A DNA stretch of 40,942 bases from Eubacterium sp. CAG:274 (GTDB lineage: Bacteria > Bacillota > Clostridia > Lachnospirales > CAG-274): the NCBI GenBank assembly GCA_000432155.1, contig FR888457.1:1-40942 (forward strand). The letters are read 5' to 3'. Both the position numbers and the translations under genes were made by a program. This document shows positions 32,291 to 40,942 of this stretch, in pieces. The notes under the pieces are model-generated. The model did no database searches, was not told the origin of the DNA, and saw only the letters and a list, made by a program, of their open reading frames with translations. Within the stretch, counting starts at the first letter, position 1. Each line of letters starts with the position of its first letter.

Positions 32291-33184
32291 ATGAGTAAAA
32301 ATTCTTTAACTTTAACTGTTGTAGCTAATATGACATCAAACTATTCTGAAAATTTAGGAAATATTGCAAGTGTTCAAAAAGTGTTTAAAAAGGGTAAAAT
32401 TTATTCTATGAGAAGTAGAGAAAGCCTTAAAAATGCTATTATGGTTCAGTCTGGCATGTATGATGATTTACAAACACAGGTTGATGGTGCTGCTCAGAAA
32501 CTTGTTAACGACGAAGTTACAGCGGCAACAACAAGAGCTTTAGAAGGTGGATATTTAAGTACAAAGGGAACTACATATGTACGAAACAGTTCTTTTTACT
32601 TAACAGATGCTATTTCTTGTGATGAATTTGTAAATGAAACTCGTTTCCATAACAATTTATATTTAGCGACTAATAGAGCTAAAGCTCTTGGTATAAGTGT
32701 TCAAGAGGGAACAGGTAAGGGTAATGAAGTAGGTCTTATGCCATTTCAATATGAATATGACAAGTCTTTAAAGGTTTATAGTATGACTATTGACCTTACT
32801 ATGATTGGCAAAGATAGTAATTTTGATACAGAAGAAGCATTAAATGAAGAAAAAGCAAAAAGAGTTATTTCATTAATTGATGCTGTTGAGAATCTTTCAC
32901 TTGTTGTAAGAGGAAATTTAGACAATGCCGAGCCATTGTTTGTTGTAGGTGGTTTAAGTGAAAGAAAAACTCATTATTTTGAAAATGTAGTTAATGTAAA
33001 GGCTAATAAACTTATTATTTCAGATGACTTAAAAGATAAAATTAATAAGGGCTTTAGAGTAGGATTTTTAAAAGGTATGACTTTTGAAAATGAATCTGAA
33101 ATTGTAGAAAAGTTAAAGCCAATAAGTGTTTCAGATTTCTTTGATGATTTAAGAAGTGATGTTAAAGCTTACTATGGTTGTTAG
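32291..33184 (+). CDS. cas7: Cascade backbone Cas7 (Cst2/DevR family)
   Basis: A 297-residue RNA-binding RAMP protein; several copies would line the crRNA. It matches the Cst2/DevR family in the N-terminus (SLTLTVVANMTSNYSENLGN) and the central NETRFHNNLYLATNRAKALG, and ends near YYGC. The GAGGAGG ribosome site lies in the last codons of cas8, leaving a 3-nt gap, so expression of the two is coupled. The DevR naming comes from a Myxococcus developmental locus; nothing here suggests a non-CRISPR role. Confidence 0.93.
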   Translation: MSKNSLTLTVVANMTSNYSENLGNIASVQKVFKKGKIYSMRSRESLKNAIMVQSGMYDDLQTQVDGAAQKLVNDEVTAATTRALEGGYLSTKGTTYVRNSSFYLTDAISCDEFVNETRFHNNLYLATNRAKALGISVQEGTGKGNEVGLMPFQYEYDKSLKVYSMTIDLTMIGKDSNFDTEEALNEEKAKRVISLIDAVENLSLVVRGNLDNAEPLFVVGGLSERKTHYFENVVNVKANKLIISDDLKDKINKGFRVGFLKGMTFENESEIVEKLKPISVSDFFDDLRSDVKAYYGC

Positions 33185-33214
33185 TTTTATAATTAACAGG
33201 AAGTAGGTGAGAAA

Positions 33215-34291
33215 ATGAAATGCTTAAGAATTAAGTTGACTCAATCAAGTGCCAATTATAGGAGAGAAGAAACGGTTACTAATAAAATGACTTATCCGTT
33301 ACCTCCTATGTCTACAGTTATAGGTGCTCTACACAACGCTTGTGGCTATACAGAAACACATCCTATGGATGTTAGTATTCAAGGAAAATTTGAGTCAATG
33401 GGAAAGAAAGCTTATACAGATTATTGTTTTCTAAACTCTACTATGGATGATAGAGGTATTTTGGTAAAAATGAATGATAGTGAAAAGTTATCAAAGGCCT
33501 ATACTAGAGTTGCAAGTGCAAAGAAAACACAGGGGAATAGTTTTAGAAAGGGAATAACTATTAATGTTGAAAATGAAGAACTTTTAGAAGAATACAGAAG
33601 TTTAAAAAACTTAAATGATGAAATTAGCGATTTTAAGAAAAATAGACTTAAAGCTGTTCTTGATAAGTTGAAAAAAAGTAAAGCTAAATATGCAGATTTG
33701 AAGAAAAAGTCAGAAAAAGGTTCTGATGAATATAATTTTGCTTTGCGTCGCGAAAATAGAGTTAAGGGGCTTGAAAAAGAATTAAATAAAAGGGTCAAAG
33801 ATTACGAACTTAATAACTATACATTACCAGTATCTAAGTTTAGGTCTTTGACTACATCTTTAAAGTTTTATGAAATTTTGTATGGTATTGAGCTTATTAT
33901 ACATATTAGCGCAGATGAAGATACATTGAACGATATTTATAATAATGTATATAATATCAAGTCCATAGGTAGAAGTGAAGATTTTGTAAATGTAACTGAT
34001 GCAGAGTTTGTTGAATTGTATGATGAACTTCCAGAAGACGAAATAAGAAGTGAATATTCATCATATTTGGGTATAGATACAGTCAGAGATGATATAGTAT
34101 ATACTAAGACAAAAAAAGGACAAGCTATAGTAGGAACTAAATATTCTTTAAATAAACTTTATAAAATTGAAAATGGAAAAAGGATTTTTGAAAAGAAAAG
34201 AGTTATCTATACATCAGAATATTATATAGAGGAATGTAGTAAAGAACACAATGTTTTTTATGATGGCGAGTATATTGTTAATTTAATTTGA
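33215..34291 (+). CDS. cas5: Cas5 with a long charged helical insertion
   Basis: A 358-residue Cas5 that caps the crRNA 5' handle. The N-terminal RAMP block is clear: KCLRIKLTQSSANYRREET, then TYPLPPMSTVIGALHNACGY, the typical PxPP..xxGAL pattern of Cas5. The C-terminal RAMP half resumes at about residue 205 (LPVSKFRSLTTSLKFYEIL). Between them, residues about 118-202 form a Lys/Glu-rich coiled-coil-like segment (EELLEEYRSLKNLNDEIS, LDKLKKSKAKYADLKKK, LEKELNKRVKDYEL), which makes the protein about 100 residues longer than ordinary Cas5. It begins 30 nt after cas7. Confidence 0.9.
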   Translation: MKCLRIKLTQSSANYRREETVTNKMTYPLPPMSTVIGALHNACGYTETHPMDVSIQGKFESMGKKAYTDYCFLNSTMDDRGILVKMNDSEKLSKAYTRVASAKKTQGNSFRKGITINVENEELLEEYRSLKNLNDEISDFKKNRLKAVLDKLKKSKAKYADLKKKSEKGSDEYNFALRRENRVKGLEKELNKRVKDYELNNYTLPVSKFRSLTTSLKFYEILYGIELIIHISADEDTLNDIYNNVYNIKSIGRSEDFVNVTDAEFVELYDELPEDEIRSEYSSYLGIDTVRDDIVYTKTKKGQAIVGTKYSLNKLYKIENGKRIFEKKRVIYTSEYYIEECSKEHNVFYDGEYIVNLI

Positions 34292-34302
34292 GGGGTGTAG
34301 CT

Positions 34303-36465
34303 ATGGATTTGGATAAATATTTAGCAAAAGGAAATAAAACCATAGCCCAACACATTAATGACCTCCAGCATTGTCTGGAGGTCTTGGTGAATTTGGGGTA
34401 TGTGGAAACAGAGCATTTAAAAACTCTTATTTACATAGCTTGTAAATATCATGATTACGGAAAAGTAAATCCTGAATTTCAGAAAAGAGTAAGTAGTATA
34501 AAATGGATAAAATTTGATAAAGATATTGAGATTGCTCATAATGTATTATCTACATTTTTTATAAATAGTGATGAATTTGATGATTTTAACGATTATTTGA
34601 AAGTATTTTTTGCGGTAGCATATCATCACAATTATTGTGATGTAGATGAAGTTTTTAGAAAAAAAAGAGATTTAATATATAAATTACTTGAAAATTTTGA
34701 AATATATAAAGTTAAAAATTCTGTTTTAAGTAAGTTAGTAAAAACAAAAATAATGGAAGAAAGAGAAAGTATTTTGCTTAAAGGTTTTCTTCATAAATGT
34801 GATTACTGTGCAAGTGCTGAATGTGAGGTTGAATTTAAGAATGATTTCTTAGATAATAGTTTGGAAGATTTAAAAAATAGTTGGCGTGTTGACAATCCAA
34901 ATGCAGATTGGAAAGAAATGCAAAATTATTGTTATGAAAATTCCGATGAAAACATTATAGTTGTAGCACAAACAGGTATGGGAAAAACAGAGGGTGGACT
35001 TAGATGGATTGGAAATCATAAAGGATTTTTTGTTTTACCTTTAAAGACAGCTATAAATGCTATGTATGACAGAATAAAAGAAGATATTTTAAAAAATGAT
35101 GTAAAAGAAAAATTGTCTATTTTACATTCTGAAAGTCTTAACTATGTTATAAAGAAACATCCTGAAATTGATGACCCAAAGGAATACAACGACAGAGGTA
35201 AAAAATTATCAATGCCATTGACTGTTACTACAATGGACCAGCTTTTTGATTTTGTATTTAAGTATAATGGTTATGAAATGAAGTTAACTACATTCTCATA
35301 TTCAAAAATTGTTATTGATGAAATACAGATGTATGGTCCAGAGTTGTTGGCTTATCTTATTCGTGGTATAGAAATGATAACAGAAATGGGTGGAAAAGTT
35401 GCAATAATTACAGCTACACTTCCTCCATTTATAAGAGATTTGTTAGGTGATAAGTTTAAATATAAGGAATTTATTGACGATAGTGTTAAAAGACATAATG
35501 TAAAGGTTATAAATAATGAAATAAGTGCTAAGGATATTGTAGCTAAACATTGTGCAAATACAAATGATAATAAACCTAATAAAATACTTGTAATATGTAA
35601 CACAATTAGAAAAGCTCAAGCAATGTATGATGAAATTGTAAAAAAATTTAAAGTGGATAATGTACATATTTTCCATACAAGATTTACTAAAAAGGATAGA
35701 GCAGAAAAAGAAAATCATATTATAAAAACAGGTAAAAACGAAGGTGGAGAAAATGAAATTTGGATTACTACTTCAGTAGTCGAAGCAAGTCTTGATATTG
35801 ACTTTGATTACTTATTTACAGAGCTTCAAGACTTAAATTCACTTTTCCAAAGAATGGGTAGATGCAATAGAAAAGGTAAAAAGCCTATAGATGAAACTAA
35901 TTGTTTTGTATATACAAAAATAGACAGCAACTTAATATCAAATGGTAGTAGAGGCTTTATAGATAGAACAATGTACAACTTGTCTAAAGAAGCTATTTCA
36001 GAAGTAGATGGGGTTATAAGCGAAAGTGATAAATTAAATTTAATAAACACATTTTTCACAACTGATAAAGTTAGAAATAGTGAATTTTTTGAAGAGTATT
36101 ATAAATACTATGGAAGAATAAAAAATATGAATGCGTATGTGTTGGATATAAGTGAAATTGAGGTTAGACATATAATGTCTGTAGATATAATTCCAAAGGA
36201 TTTATATTATGAAAATGAGGAAAGATACGAATCTATTATAAAACAGATTGAAAATGAAAAAGATAGGGTGGAAAGAATAAAACTCTTAGAAGAATTAAGT
36301 GAAAATGTTGTTTCTATACCTTATTATGATTTCGATAGAACAAAGAGATGTAAAGATATCAAAATAAATGATCGACATTATTATTGGGTTTTAGATTGTA
36401 AATATGACTCAAAAATTGGATTTAAGGCTGATAGAAAGATTCAAAACTACGCTACATTCTGGTAA
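34303..36465 (+). CDS. cas3: CRISPR helicase-nuclease Cas3
   Basis: A 720-residue effector that unwinds and degrades target DNA. The ATG at 34303 follows GAGGGGTG. The HD nuclease (1-210) has His17, the H50-D51 pair in KYHDYGKVNPEF, His79 and the HH of AYHHNY. The helicase has Walker A AQTGMGKTEGG, the Walker B/DExH motif VIDEIQMYGPELLAYL, motif III ITATLPP, and motif VI QRMGRCNRKG. A C-terminal domain follows. HD and helicase are fused as in most type I-B systems. Both active sites appear intact, so interference should be functional. It starts 11 nt after cas5. Confidence 0.96.
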   Translation: MDLDKYLAKGNKTIAQHINDLQHCLEVLVNLGYVETEHLKTLIYIACKYHDYGKVNPEFQKRVSSIKWIKFDKDIEIAHNVLSTFFINSDEFDDFNDYLKVFFAVAYHHNYCDVDEVFRKKRDLIYKLLENFEIYKVKNSVLSKLVKTKIMEERESILLKGFLHKCDYCASAECEVEFKNDFLDNSLEDLKNSWRVDNPNADWKEMQNYCYENSDENIIVVAQTGMGKTEGGLRWIGNHKGFFVLPLKTAINAMYDRIKEDILKNDVKEKLSILHSESLNYVIKKHPEIDDPKEYNDRGKKLSMPLTVTTMDQLFDFVFKYNGYEMKLTTFSYSKIVIDEIQMYGPELLAYLIRGIEMITEMGGKVAIITATLPPFIRDLLGDKFKYKEFIDDSVKRHNVKVINNEISAKDIVAKHCANTNDNKPNKILVICNTIRKAQAMYDEIVKKFKVDNVHIFHTRFTKKDRAEKENHIIKTGKNEGGENEIWITTSVVEASLDIDFDYLFTELQDLNSLFQRMGRCNRKGKKPIDETNCFVYTKIDSNLISNGSRGFIDRTMYNLSKEAISEVDGVISESDKLNLINTFFTTDKVRNSEFFEEYYKYYGRIKNMNAYVLDISEIEVRHIMSVDIIPKDLYYENEERYESIIKQIENEKDRVERIKLLEELSENVVSIPYYDFDRTKRCKDIKINDRHYYWVLDCKYDSKIGFKADRKIQNYATFW

Positions 36466-36477
36466 GGAGAGGATGTT

Positions 36478-36969
36478 ATGGAGAAGGATATTACAGGGAT
36501 TATGGTATACTACTATGAGGTGTGCAAAAGAAAATTGTGGTACTACTACCATAATATAAACATGGAACAGAATAATGAAAATGTTGCAATAGGTAAATTT
36601 ATTGATGAAAACAGTTATAGTAGGGATGAAAAGCATATCAATATTGACAATGTAATTAATATTGATTTTATAAAGGAAAAAGGGATTTTACACGAAGTAA
36701 AAAAGAGTAAGAAAATTGAGGAAGCAAGTATACTGCAAGTTAAGTATTATCTTTATTATTTAAGTAAGCGAGATGTTAATGTTAAGGCTAAAATAGATTA
36801 TCCCCTTTTAAAGAAAAATATTGATGTTGAATTAAAGGAAGAGGATAAACAAAAAATAGATGAAATATTGATTGATATTGAAAATATAGTAAATAAAGAT
36901 ATTGCACCAAAAGAGGATAATAAAAAAATATGCAAGAATTGTGCGTTTTATGATTTGTGTTATATTTAG
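36478..36969 (+). CDS. cas4: Cas4 Fe-S nuclease
   Basis: A 163-residue RecB-like nuclease that trims prespacers at the PAM side. Four cluster cysteines are seen: C16 and C152, C155, C161 (CKNCAFYDLC). The nuclease motifs are D63, E73-V-K75 (ILHEVKKSKK) and the QVKYY motif at 87-91. All match the family. It lies 12 nt after cas3 and 11 nt before cas1, the usual adaptation block. Length is normal. Confidence 0.95.
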   Translation: MEKDITGIMVYYYEVCKRKLWYYYHNINMEQNNENVAIGKFIDENSYSRDEKHINIDNVINIDFIKEKGILHEVKKSKKIEEASILQVKYYLYYLSKRDVNVKAKIDYPLLKKNIDVELKEEDKQKIDEILIDIENIVNKDIAPKEDNKKICKNCAFYDLCYI

Positions 36970-36980
36970 GGGGTGTAAAT

Positions 36981-37973
36981 ATGAAAAAAAGTTTATTTGT
37001 TTATAATGAGGGAACATTACAAAGACACGATAATACTATTAGGTTTATTGATACAGCAGGAAATAAAAAAGATATACCTATAGAAACTGTTGGTGAAATA
37101 AATATTATGACACAGATGGAGTTTAATACCAGTTTTCTTAATATATTATCTCAAAATGGTATTATGGTGCATTGTTATAATTATTATGATTATTACATAG
37201 GAAGTTTTTATCCTAAAGAAAGCATAATCTCGGGAGAGTTGTTAGTTAATCAGGTTAATCATTATACTGATTCAGATAAAAGATTAAAGATTGCTCAAAA
37301 ATTTATAGATGGTGCAGCTGACAATATATATAGAAATGTCAGATATTATAATGCAAGGGGAAAAGATTTACAGAGTACGCTAGATGATATTGATAATATA
37401 AGAAAGAATATTTATAAGTCGAAAAGTGTTACAGAACTAATGGGATATGAGGGAAACATTAGAAAAATTTATTATAAAAGTTGGAATACAATAGTAAATC
37501 AAAATATAAATTTTGAAAAGAGAGTGAAAAATCCGCCAGACAATATGATAAATACTTTGATTTCTTTTGTAAATACAATGATTTATACAAGAGTTCTAAG
37601 TGAAATTTATAAAACTCAACTAAATCCTACAGTAAGTTTTTTACATGAGCCAGGGACTAGAAGATTTTCTTTGGCTTTAGATATATCTGAAATATTTAAA
37701 CCGTTATTGGGAGATAGATTAATATTTTCATTATTAAATAAAAATCAAATTAATGAATGCAGTTTTACAGAATCTTTAAATTTTCTCCATTTGAAAAAAG
37801 AGGCATCTCAAATAATAGCAAGAGAGCTAGATTCGAGAATGCAAACAACTATCAAACATAAAGAGTTAAATAGGGATGTATCTTACCAATATTTAATAAG
37901 ATTAGAGTGTTATAAGCTTATTAAACATTTAATTGGAGAGAAAGAGTACAAGCCTTTTAAGATTTGGTGGTGA
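36981..37973 (+). CDS. cas1: CRISPR integrase Cas1
   Basis: A 330-residue protein that integrates new spacers with Cas2. The ATG at 36981 is preceded by GGGGGTG; a GTG 24 nt upstream lies inside cas4. Metal-binding residues are E157 (LMGYEGNIRK), H222 and E237 (FLHEPGTRRFSLALDISEIF), the conserved Cas1 triad. The N-terminal beta domain begins MKKSLFVYNEGTLQRHDNTI. The C-terminus ends KPFKIWW. It is intact and full length. Confidence 0.97.
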   Translation: MKKSLFVYNEGTLQRHDNTIRFIDTAGNKKDIPIETVGEINIMTQMEFNTSFLNILSQNGIMVHCYNYYDYYIGSFYPKESIISGELLVNQVNHYTDSDKRLKIAQKFIDGAADNIYRNVRYYNARGKDLQSTLDDIDNIRKNIYKSKSVTELMGYEGNIRKIYYKSWNTIVNQNINFEKRVKNPPDNMINTLISFVNTMIYTRVLSEIYKTQLNPTVSFLHEPGTRRFSLALDISEIFKPLLGDRLIFSLLNKNQINECSFTESLNFLHLKKEASQIIARELDSRMQTTIKHKELNRDVSYQYLIRLECYKLIKHLIGEKEYKPFKIWW

Positions 37974-37977
37974 TAGT

Positions 37978-38256
37978 ATGTATGTAATTTTAGTTTATGA
38001 TATATCAGGAGAAGAGGGCGGAGAAAAAGTATTAAATAAAGTTTTTAAGATATGTAAAAAGTATTTAACACATATCCAAAATTCTGTGTTTGAGGGCGAA
38101 TTGTCAGAAGTGCAAATATTGAAATTAAATAAAGAATTAAGTGAATGGATTAGAAAAGATTTGGATTCGGTAATTTTATTTAAGAGCCGTAGCAATAGAT
38201 GGATGAAAAAGGAAATGTGGGGTAAAAATGATGATGCAACAGATAACTTTATTTAA
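37978..38256 (+). CDS. cas2: CRISPR adaptation protein Cas2
   Basis: A 92-residue ferredoxin-fold protein that bridges the Cas1 dimers. The ATG at 37978 follows GGTGGTGA, which overlaps the cas1 stop. The conserved N-terminus MYVILVYDISGEEGGEKVL contains the key Asp8. The C-terminal strand region VILFKSRSNRWMKKEMWG is typical. It is the last cas gene; the array leader begins immediately after it. Confidence 0.95.
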   Translation: MYVILVYDISGEEGGEKVLNKVFKICKKYLTHIQNSVFEGELSEVQILKLNKELSEWIRKDLDSVILFKSRSNRWMKKEMWGKNDDATDNFI

Positions 38257-38434
38257 TTGTCGACCTATGGTAGTGTTAAAAATAGGGGGTATCGACAGTT
38301 CAATAATAAAAAGGCTTATAGGTGTTTTATGAATTTTAAGATAGAATTATATTTATACTATTTAGGTAATTTTAAAAAGATAGACAAAATAGGGCTTGCA
38401 AAGTGGCTTATTGACTGATATAATGGAAATCGAG
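38257..38434 (+). promoter_or_regulatory. CRISPR leader with promoter
   Basis: A 178-nt A+T-rich leader. TTGCAA (38396-38401), a 17-nt spacer ending TGA and TATAAT (38419-38424) form a good promoter whose start would fall a few nt before the first repeat. At the other end TGTCGACCTAT (38258-38268) can pair with ATAGG and TCGACA (38282-38297), a hairpin just after cas2. No ORF is present. Confidence 0.75.
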
Positions 38435-40942
38435 GTTATAATTAGTTCATAGTGAAATGTAAAGTTATAAAACAAAGGTTTGTTAAATGCTTCATCACGC
38501 GTTATAATTAGTTCATAGTGAAATGTAAAGCCAAGTGACAGGCAAAATCTGTCCTAACCCTTGGTGGTTATAATTAGTTCATAGTGAAATGTAAAGGAAG
38601 TAAAGGAGTGATAAGAATGGAGATTAAAAGAGTTATAATTAGTTCATAGTGAAATGTAAAGGTTTTTATGAAGTTTGTTAAGAAGCTATGCTCTGAGTTA
38701 TAATTAGTTCATAGTGAAATGTAAAGCTGCTCTTGAATTAGCTAATGCCTATATGGGACTTGGTTATAATTAGTTCATAGTGAAATGTAAAGTTAGGTAG
38801 TGGTCGCTGCTCTCCTGCTGAACAACAGTTATAATTAGTTCATAGTGAAATGTAAAGGGATAGAAGTAGAATTGTGGGATTAGCAGAGGTGAGGGTTATA
38901 ATTAGTTCATAGTGAAATGTAAAGCATAAACTTTACACCGTTCATATTCGATTGTTAGAGTTATAATTAGTTCATAGTGAAATGTAAAGAATTTACGGGG
39001 TACAAACTATAAATTACTTTATAGTGTTATAATTAGTTCATAGTGAAATGTAAAGTGTATTAAACATAAAATAATTTCAATGTATTTTGGTTATAATTAG
39101 TTCATAGTGAAATGTAAAGACATTATAAAGATACTTGTAAAATTAAATAATTCCGTTATAATTAGTTCATAGTGAAATGTAAAGCTAACTTATTTTAAAA
39201 AATATATAGGTTTTAGTATGTTATAATTAGTTCATAGTGAAATGTAAAGACAATATATTAACAATATTATTAACAACTTCCCTTTGGTTATAATTAGTTC
39301 ATAGTGAAATGTAAAGGGTTTTAAAAACCTGGTGGACTTTGAAAATAAGTAGTTATAATTAGTTCATAGTGAAATGTAAAGTACAGATAAGGGAGCAAAA
39401 TGGACAATTTGGCGGAGTTATAATTAGTTCATAGTGAAATGTAAAGTTGTATAAACAGCTTTTAAGGTTGTACTTTCTGCCCGTTATAATTAGTTCATAG
39501 TGAAATGTAAAGCTTGGTGTTCCAAGCATTTCATTTAACAAAGAAGCAAGTTATAATTAGTTCATAGTGAAATGTAAAGTAGTTGCAGTAAATTCCTTGC
39601 TTGAAGTCATAAACTGGTTATAATTAGTTCATAGTGAAATGTAAAGTTAATGCTCTGCTAAATGCTTATAACAAAGCAGATGGTTATAATTAGTTCATAG
39701 TGAAATGTAAAGTCCACCTTAAACAAGGATTGTTTGCTATAACAATTGTTATAATTAGTTCATAGTGAAATGTAAAGCAAGTGGTTGTTATCATCAATAG
39801 GCTTGTTTGTAGTTATAATTAGTTCATAGTGAAATGTAAAGACAGATGAAATTTTTATTGCTGAAGAAAGTCCTATTGTTATAATTAGTTCATAGTGAAA
39901 TGTAAAGTTAAATTCAAAATACTCTAAAATAAGCCAAAAAGCTGTTATAATTAGTTCATAGTGAAATGTAAAGTTATAAGTCGCAACTTATAGCAATATT
40001 GCAAATAGTTATAATTAGTTCATAGTGAAATGTAAAGCTTTCTTAAAGCATAAATCTCTGGTGGCTTGCAGTTATAATTAGTTCATAGTGAAATGTAAAG
40101 AGGAGTTTTTCTTTGGAGTTATTTTTGCCTACTAGGTTATAATTAGTTCATAGTGAAATGTAAAGAAAACAAAAGAGAGTAAGCCACCGCCTACTCCCAC
40201 GTTATAATTAGTTCATAGTGAAATGTAAAGACAGATGAAATTTTTATTGCTGAAGAAAGTCCTATTGTTATAATTAGTTCATAGTGAAATGTAAAGGCGT
40301 ATGGGTATGTATTGTATTTGCTTTATCATTTGTTATAATTAGTTCATAGTGAAATGTAAAGTACGAATATGGTCAGAACAATTTCGGTTCGTGTTTCGTT
40401 ATAATTAGTTCATAGTGAAATGTAAAGTAAAGGTTACGAAGTGTGGGCAAGTAATATCGACGGGTTATAATTAGTTCATAGTGAAATGTAAAGGATTTTT
40501 ATGTAGATTATGAAATCATTAACCTTAGTTATAATTAGTTCATAGTGAAATGTAAAGGATGAAGCTAAAACTCTAAGGAAAGAAAAAAAACAGTTATAAT
40601 TAGTTCATAGTGAAATGTAAAGAATTCATTTCTTCAAGGACTTCGTCGTCTTCTTCTGGTTATAATTAGTTCATAGTGAAATGTAAAGGTCTTTCAAGAG
40701 GATGTTTATTGAACATTCCTCTTTGTTATAATTAGTTCATAGTGAAATGTAAAGGACTATATCCTCACTTGAACATATATTCAAACTGTGGTTATAATTA
40801 GTTCATAGTGAAATGTAAAGACAATAGTCGTTAAGTGCATACCAAAATATTTCTTGTTATAATTAGTTCATAGTGAAATGTAAAGTTATAGAGAAGGAAT
40901 AATCTTTTTCATCTATAATTGTTATAATTAGTTCATAGTGAA
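38435..40942 (+). CRISPR. Type I-B CRISPR array, at least 39 repeats, continuing past the window
   Basis: A 30-nt repeat, GTTATAATTAGTTC at the start and GTGAAATGTAAAG at the end, begins at 38435. I counted 38 complete copies, identical as far as I can read, and a 39th starting at 40921 that is cut by the window edge. The 38 spacers are 33-37 nt, mostly 35 or 36. Spacer 22 (39842-39877) and spacer 28 (40231-40266) are identical; the rest appear unique. Transcription is from the leader on the plus strand, so spacers near 38465 should be the newest. The lack of repeat decay shows no sign of the trailer end yet. Confidence 0.99.

Noticed and set aside
34288..34302. TTG start for cas3 overlapping the cas5 stop
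   Set aside because: The ATG at 34303 has a proper ribosome site (GAGGGGTG) which the TTG start would translate through.
39359..39541. 60-codon minus-strand ORF within the CRISPR array
   Set aside because: It is produced by translation across repeats and spacers; the repeated FTFHYELIIT segment is the repeat itself.

Overview
The window is low-GC DNA with strong AGGAGG-type ribosome sites, tandem same-strand operons and many short hairpin terminators. It looks like a chromosomal segment of an anaerobic Gram-positive bacterium of class Clostridia. A glutaminyl-tRNA synthetase, a DUF5721-like protein, hybrid-cluster protein, a CmpB-type membrane protein and a secreted pectinesterase carrying a dockerin-like pair of repeats suggest a plant-fibre-using gut member of the Lachnospirales. 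That placement is an inference from gene content only.

Left part (1-3.2 kb) is accessory. It holds the possible tail of an unknown ORF, a small helix-turn-helix protein with an overlapping mini-ORF, a small secreted protein, a 43-residue zinc-ribbon peptide missed by ordinary length cut-offs, and a WYL-domain regulator. Four promoters here share one architecture: a palindrome GGACA-N5/6-TGTC(T/G) sits where the -35 box should be, followed 9-11 nt later by a -10 box. I read this as a small local regulon of the WYL protein.

3.2-29.2 kb is mostly housekeeping. In order: a two-component system (minus strand); truA, wecB and a CmpB-like gene; a YHYH/Ig-like secreted protein; a MATE exporter; hcp divergent from a Crp/Fnr-type regulator, with a perfect palindrome centred at -41.5 of the predicted hcp promoter; a DUF5721-like gene; an operon of a zinc-finger-like peptide, glnS, an LCP-family enzyme and two flavoproteins; tRNA-Leu(CAA); a LytTR response regulator; the pectinesterase; htpG under a perfect CIRCE element; and lon.

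29.2-40.9 kb is a complete type I-B CRISPR-Cas locus in the order cas6-cas8-cas7-cas5-cas3-cas4-cas1-cas2, followed by a leader and an array. The array has 38 complete identical 30-nt repeats, 38 spacers, and a 39th repeat cut by the window edge. Cas6 would process the array transcript, Cas8/Cas7/Cas5 plus an internally translated Cas11 would form Cascade, Cas3 would degrade targets, and Cas4/Cas1/Cas2 would add spacers.

The most unusual element lies between lon and cas6. A consensus promoter (29383-29412) and a strong terminator (29831-29862) bracket a region without a convincing gene. It contains two degenerate CRISPR repeats (25/30 and 22/30 identities) separated by a 33-nt pseudo-spacer that is itself a hairpin. 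This is the layout expected of a crRNA-like regulatory or antitoxin RNA of the CreA/CreR kind. Nothing in the sequence proves that function.
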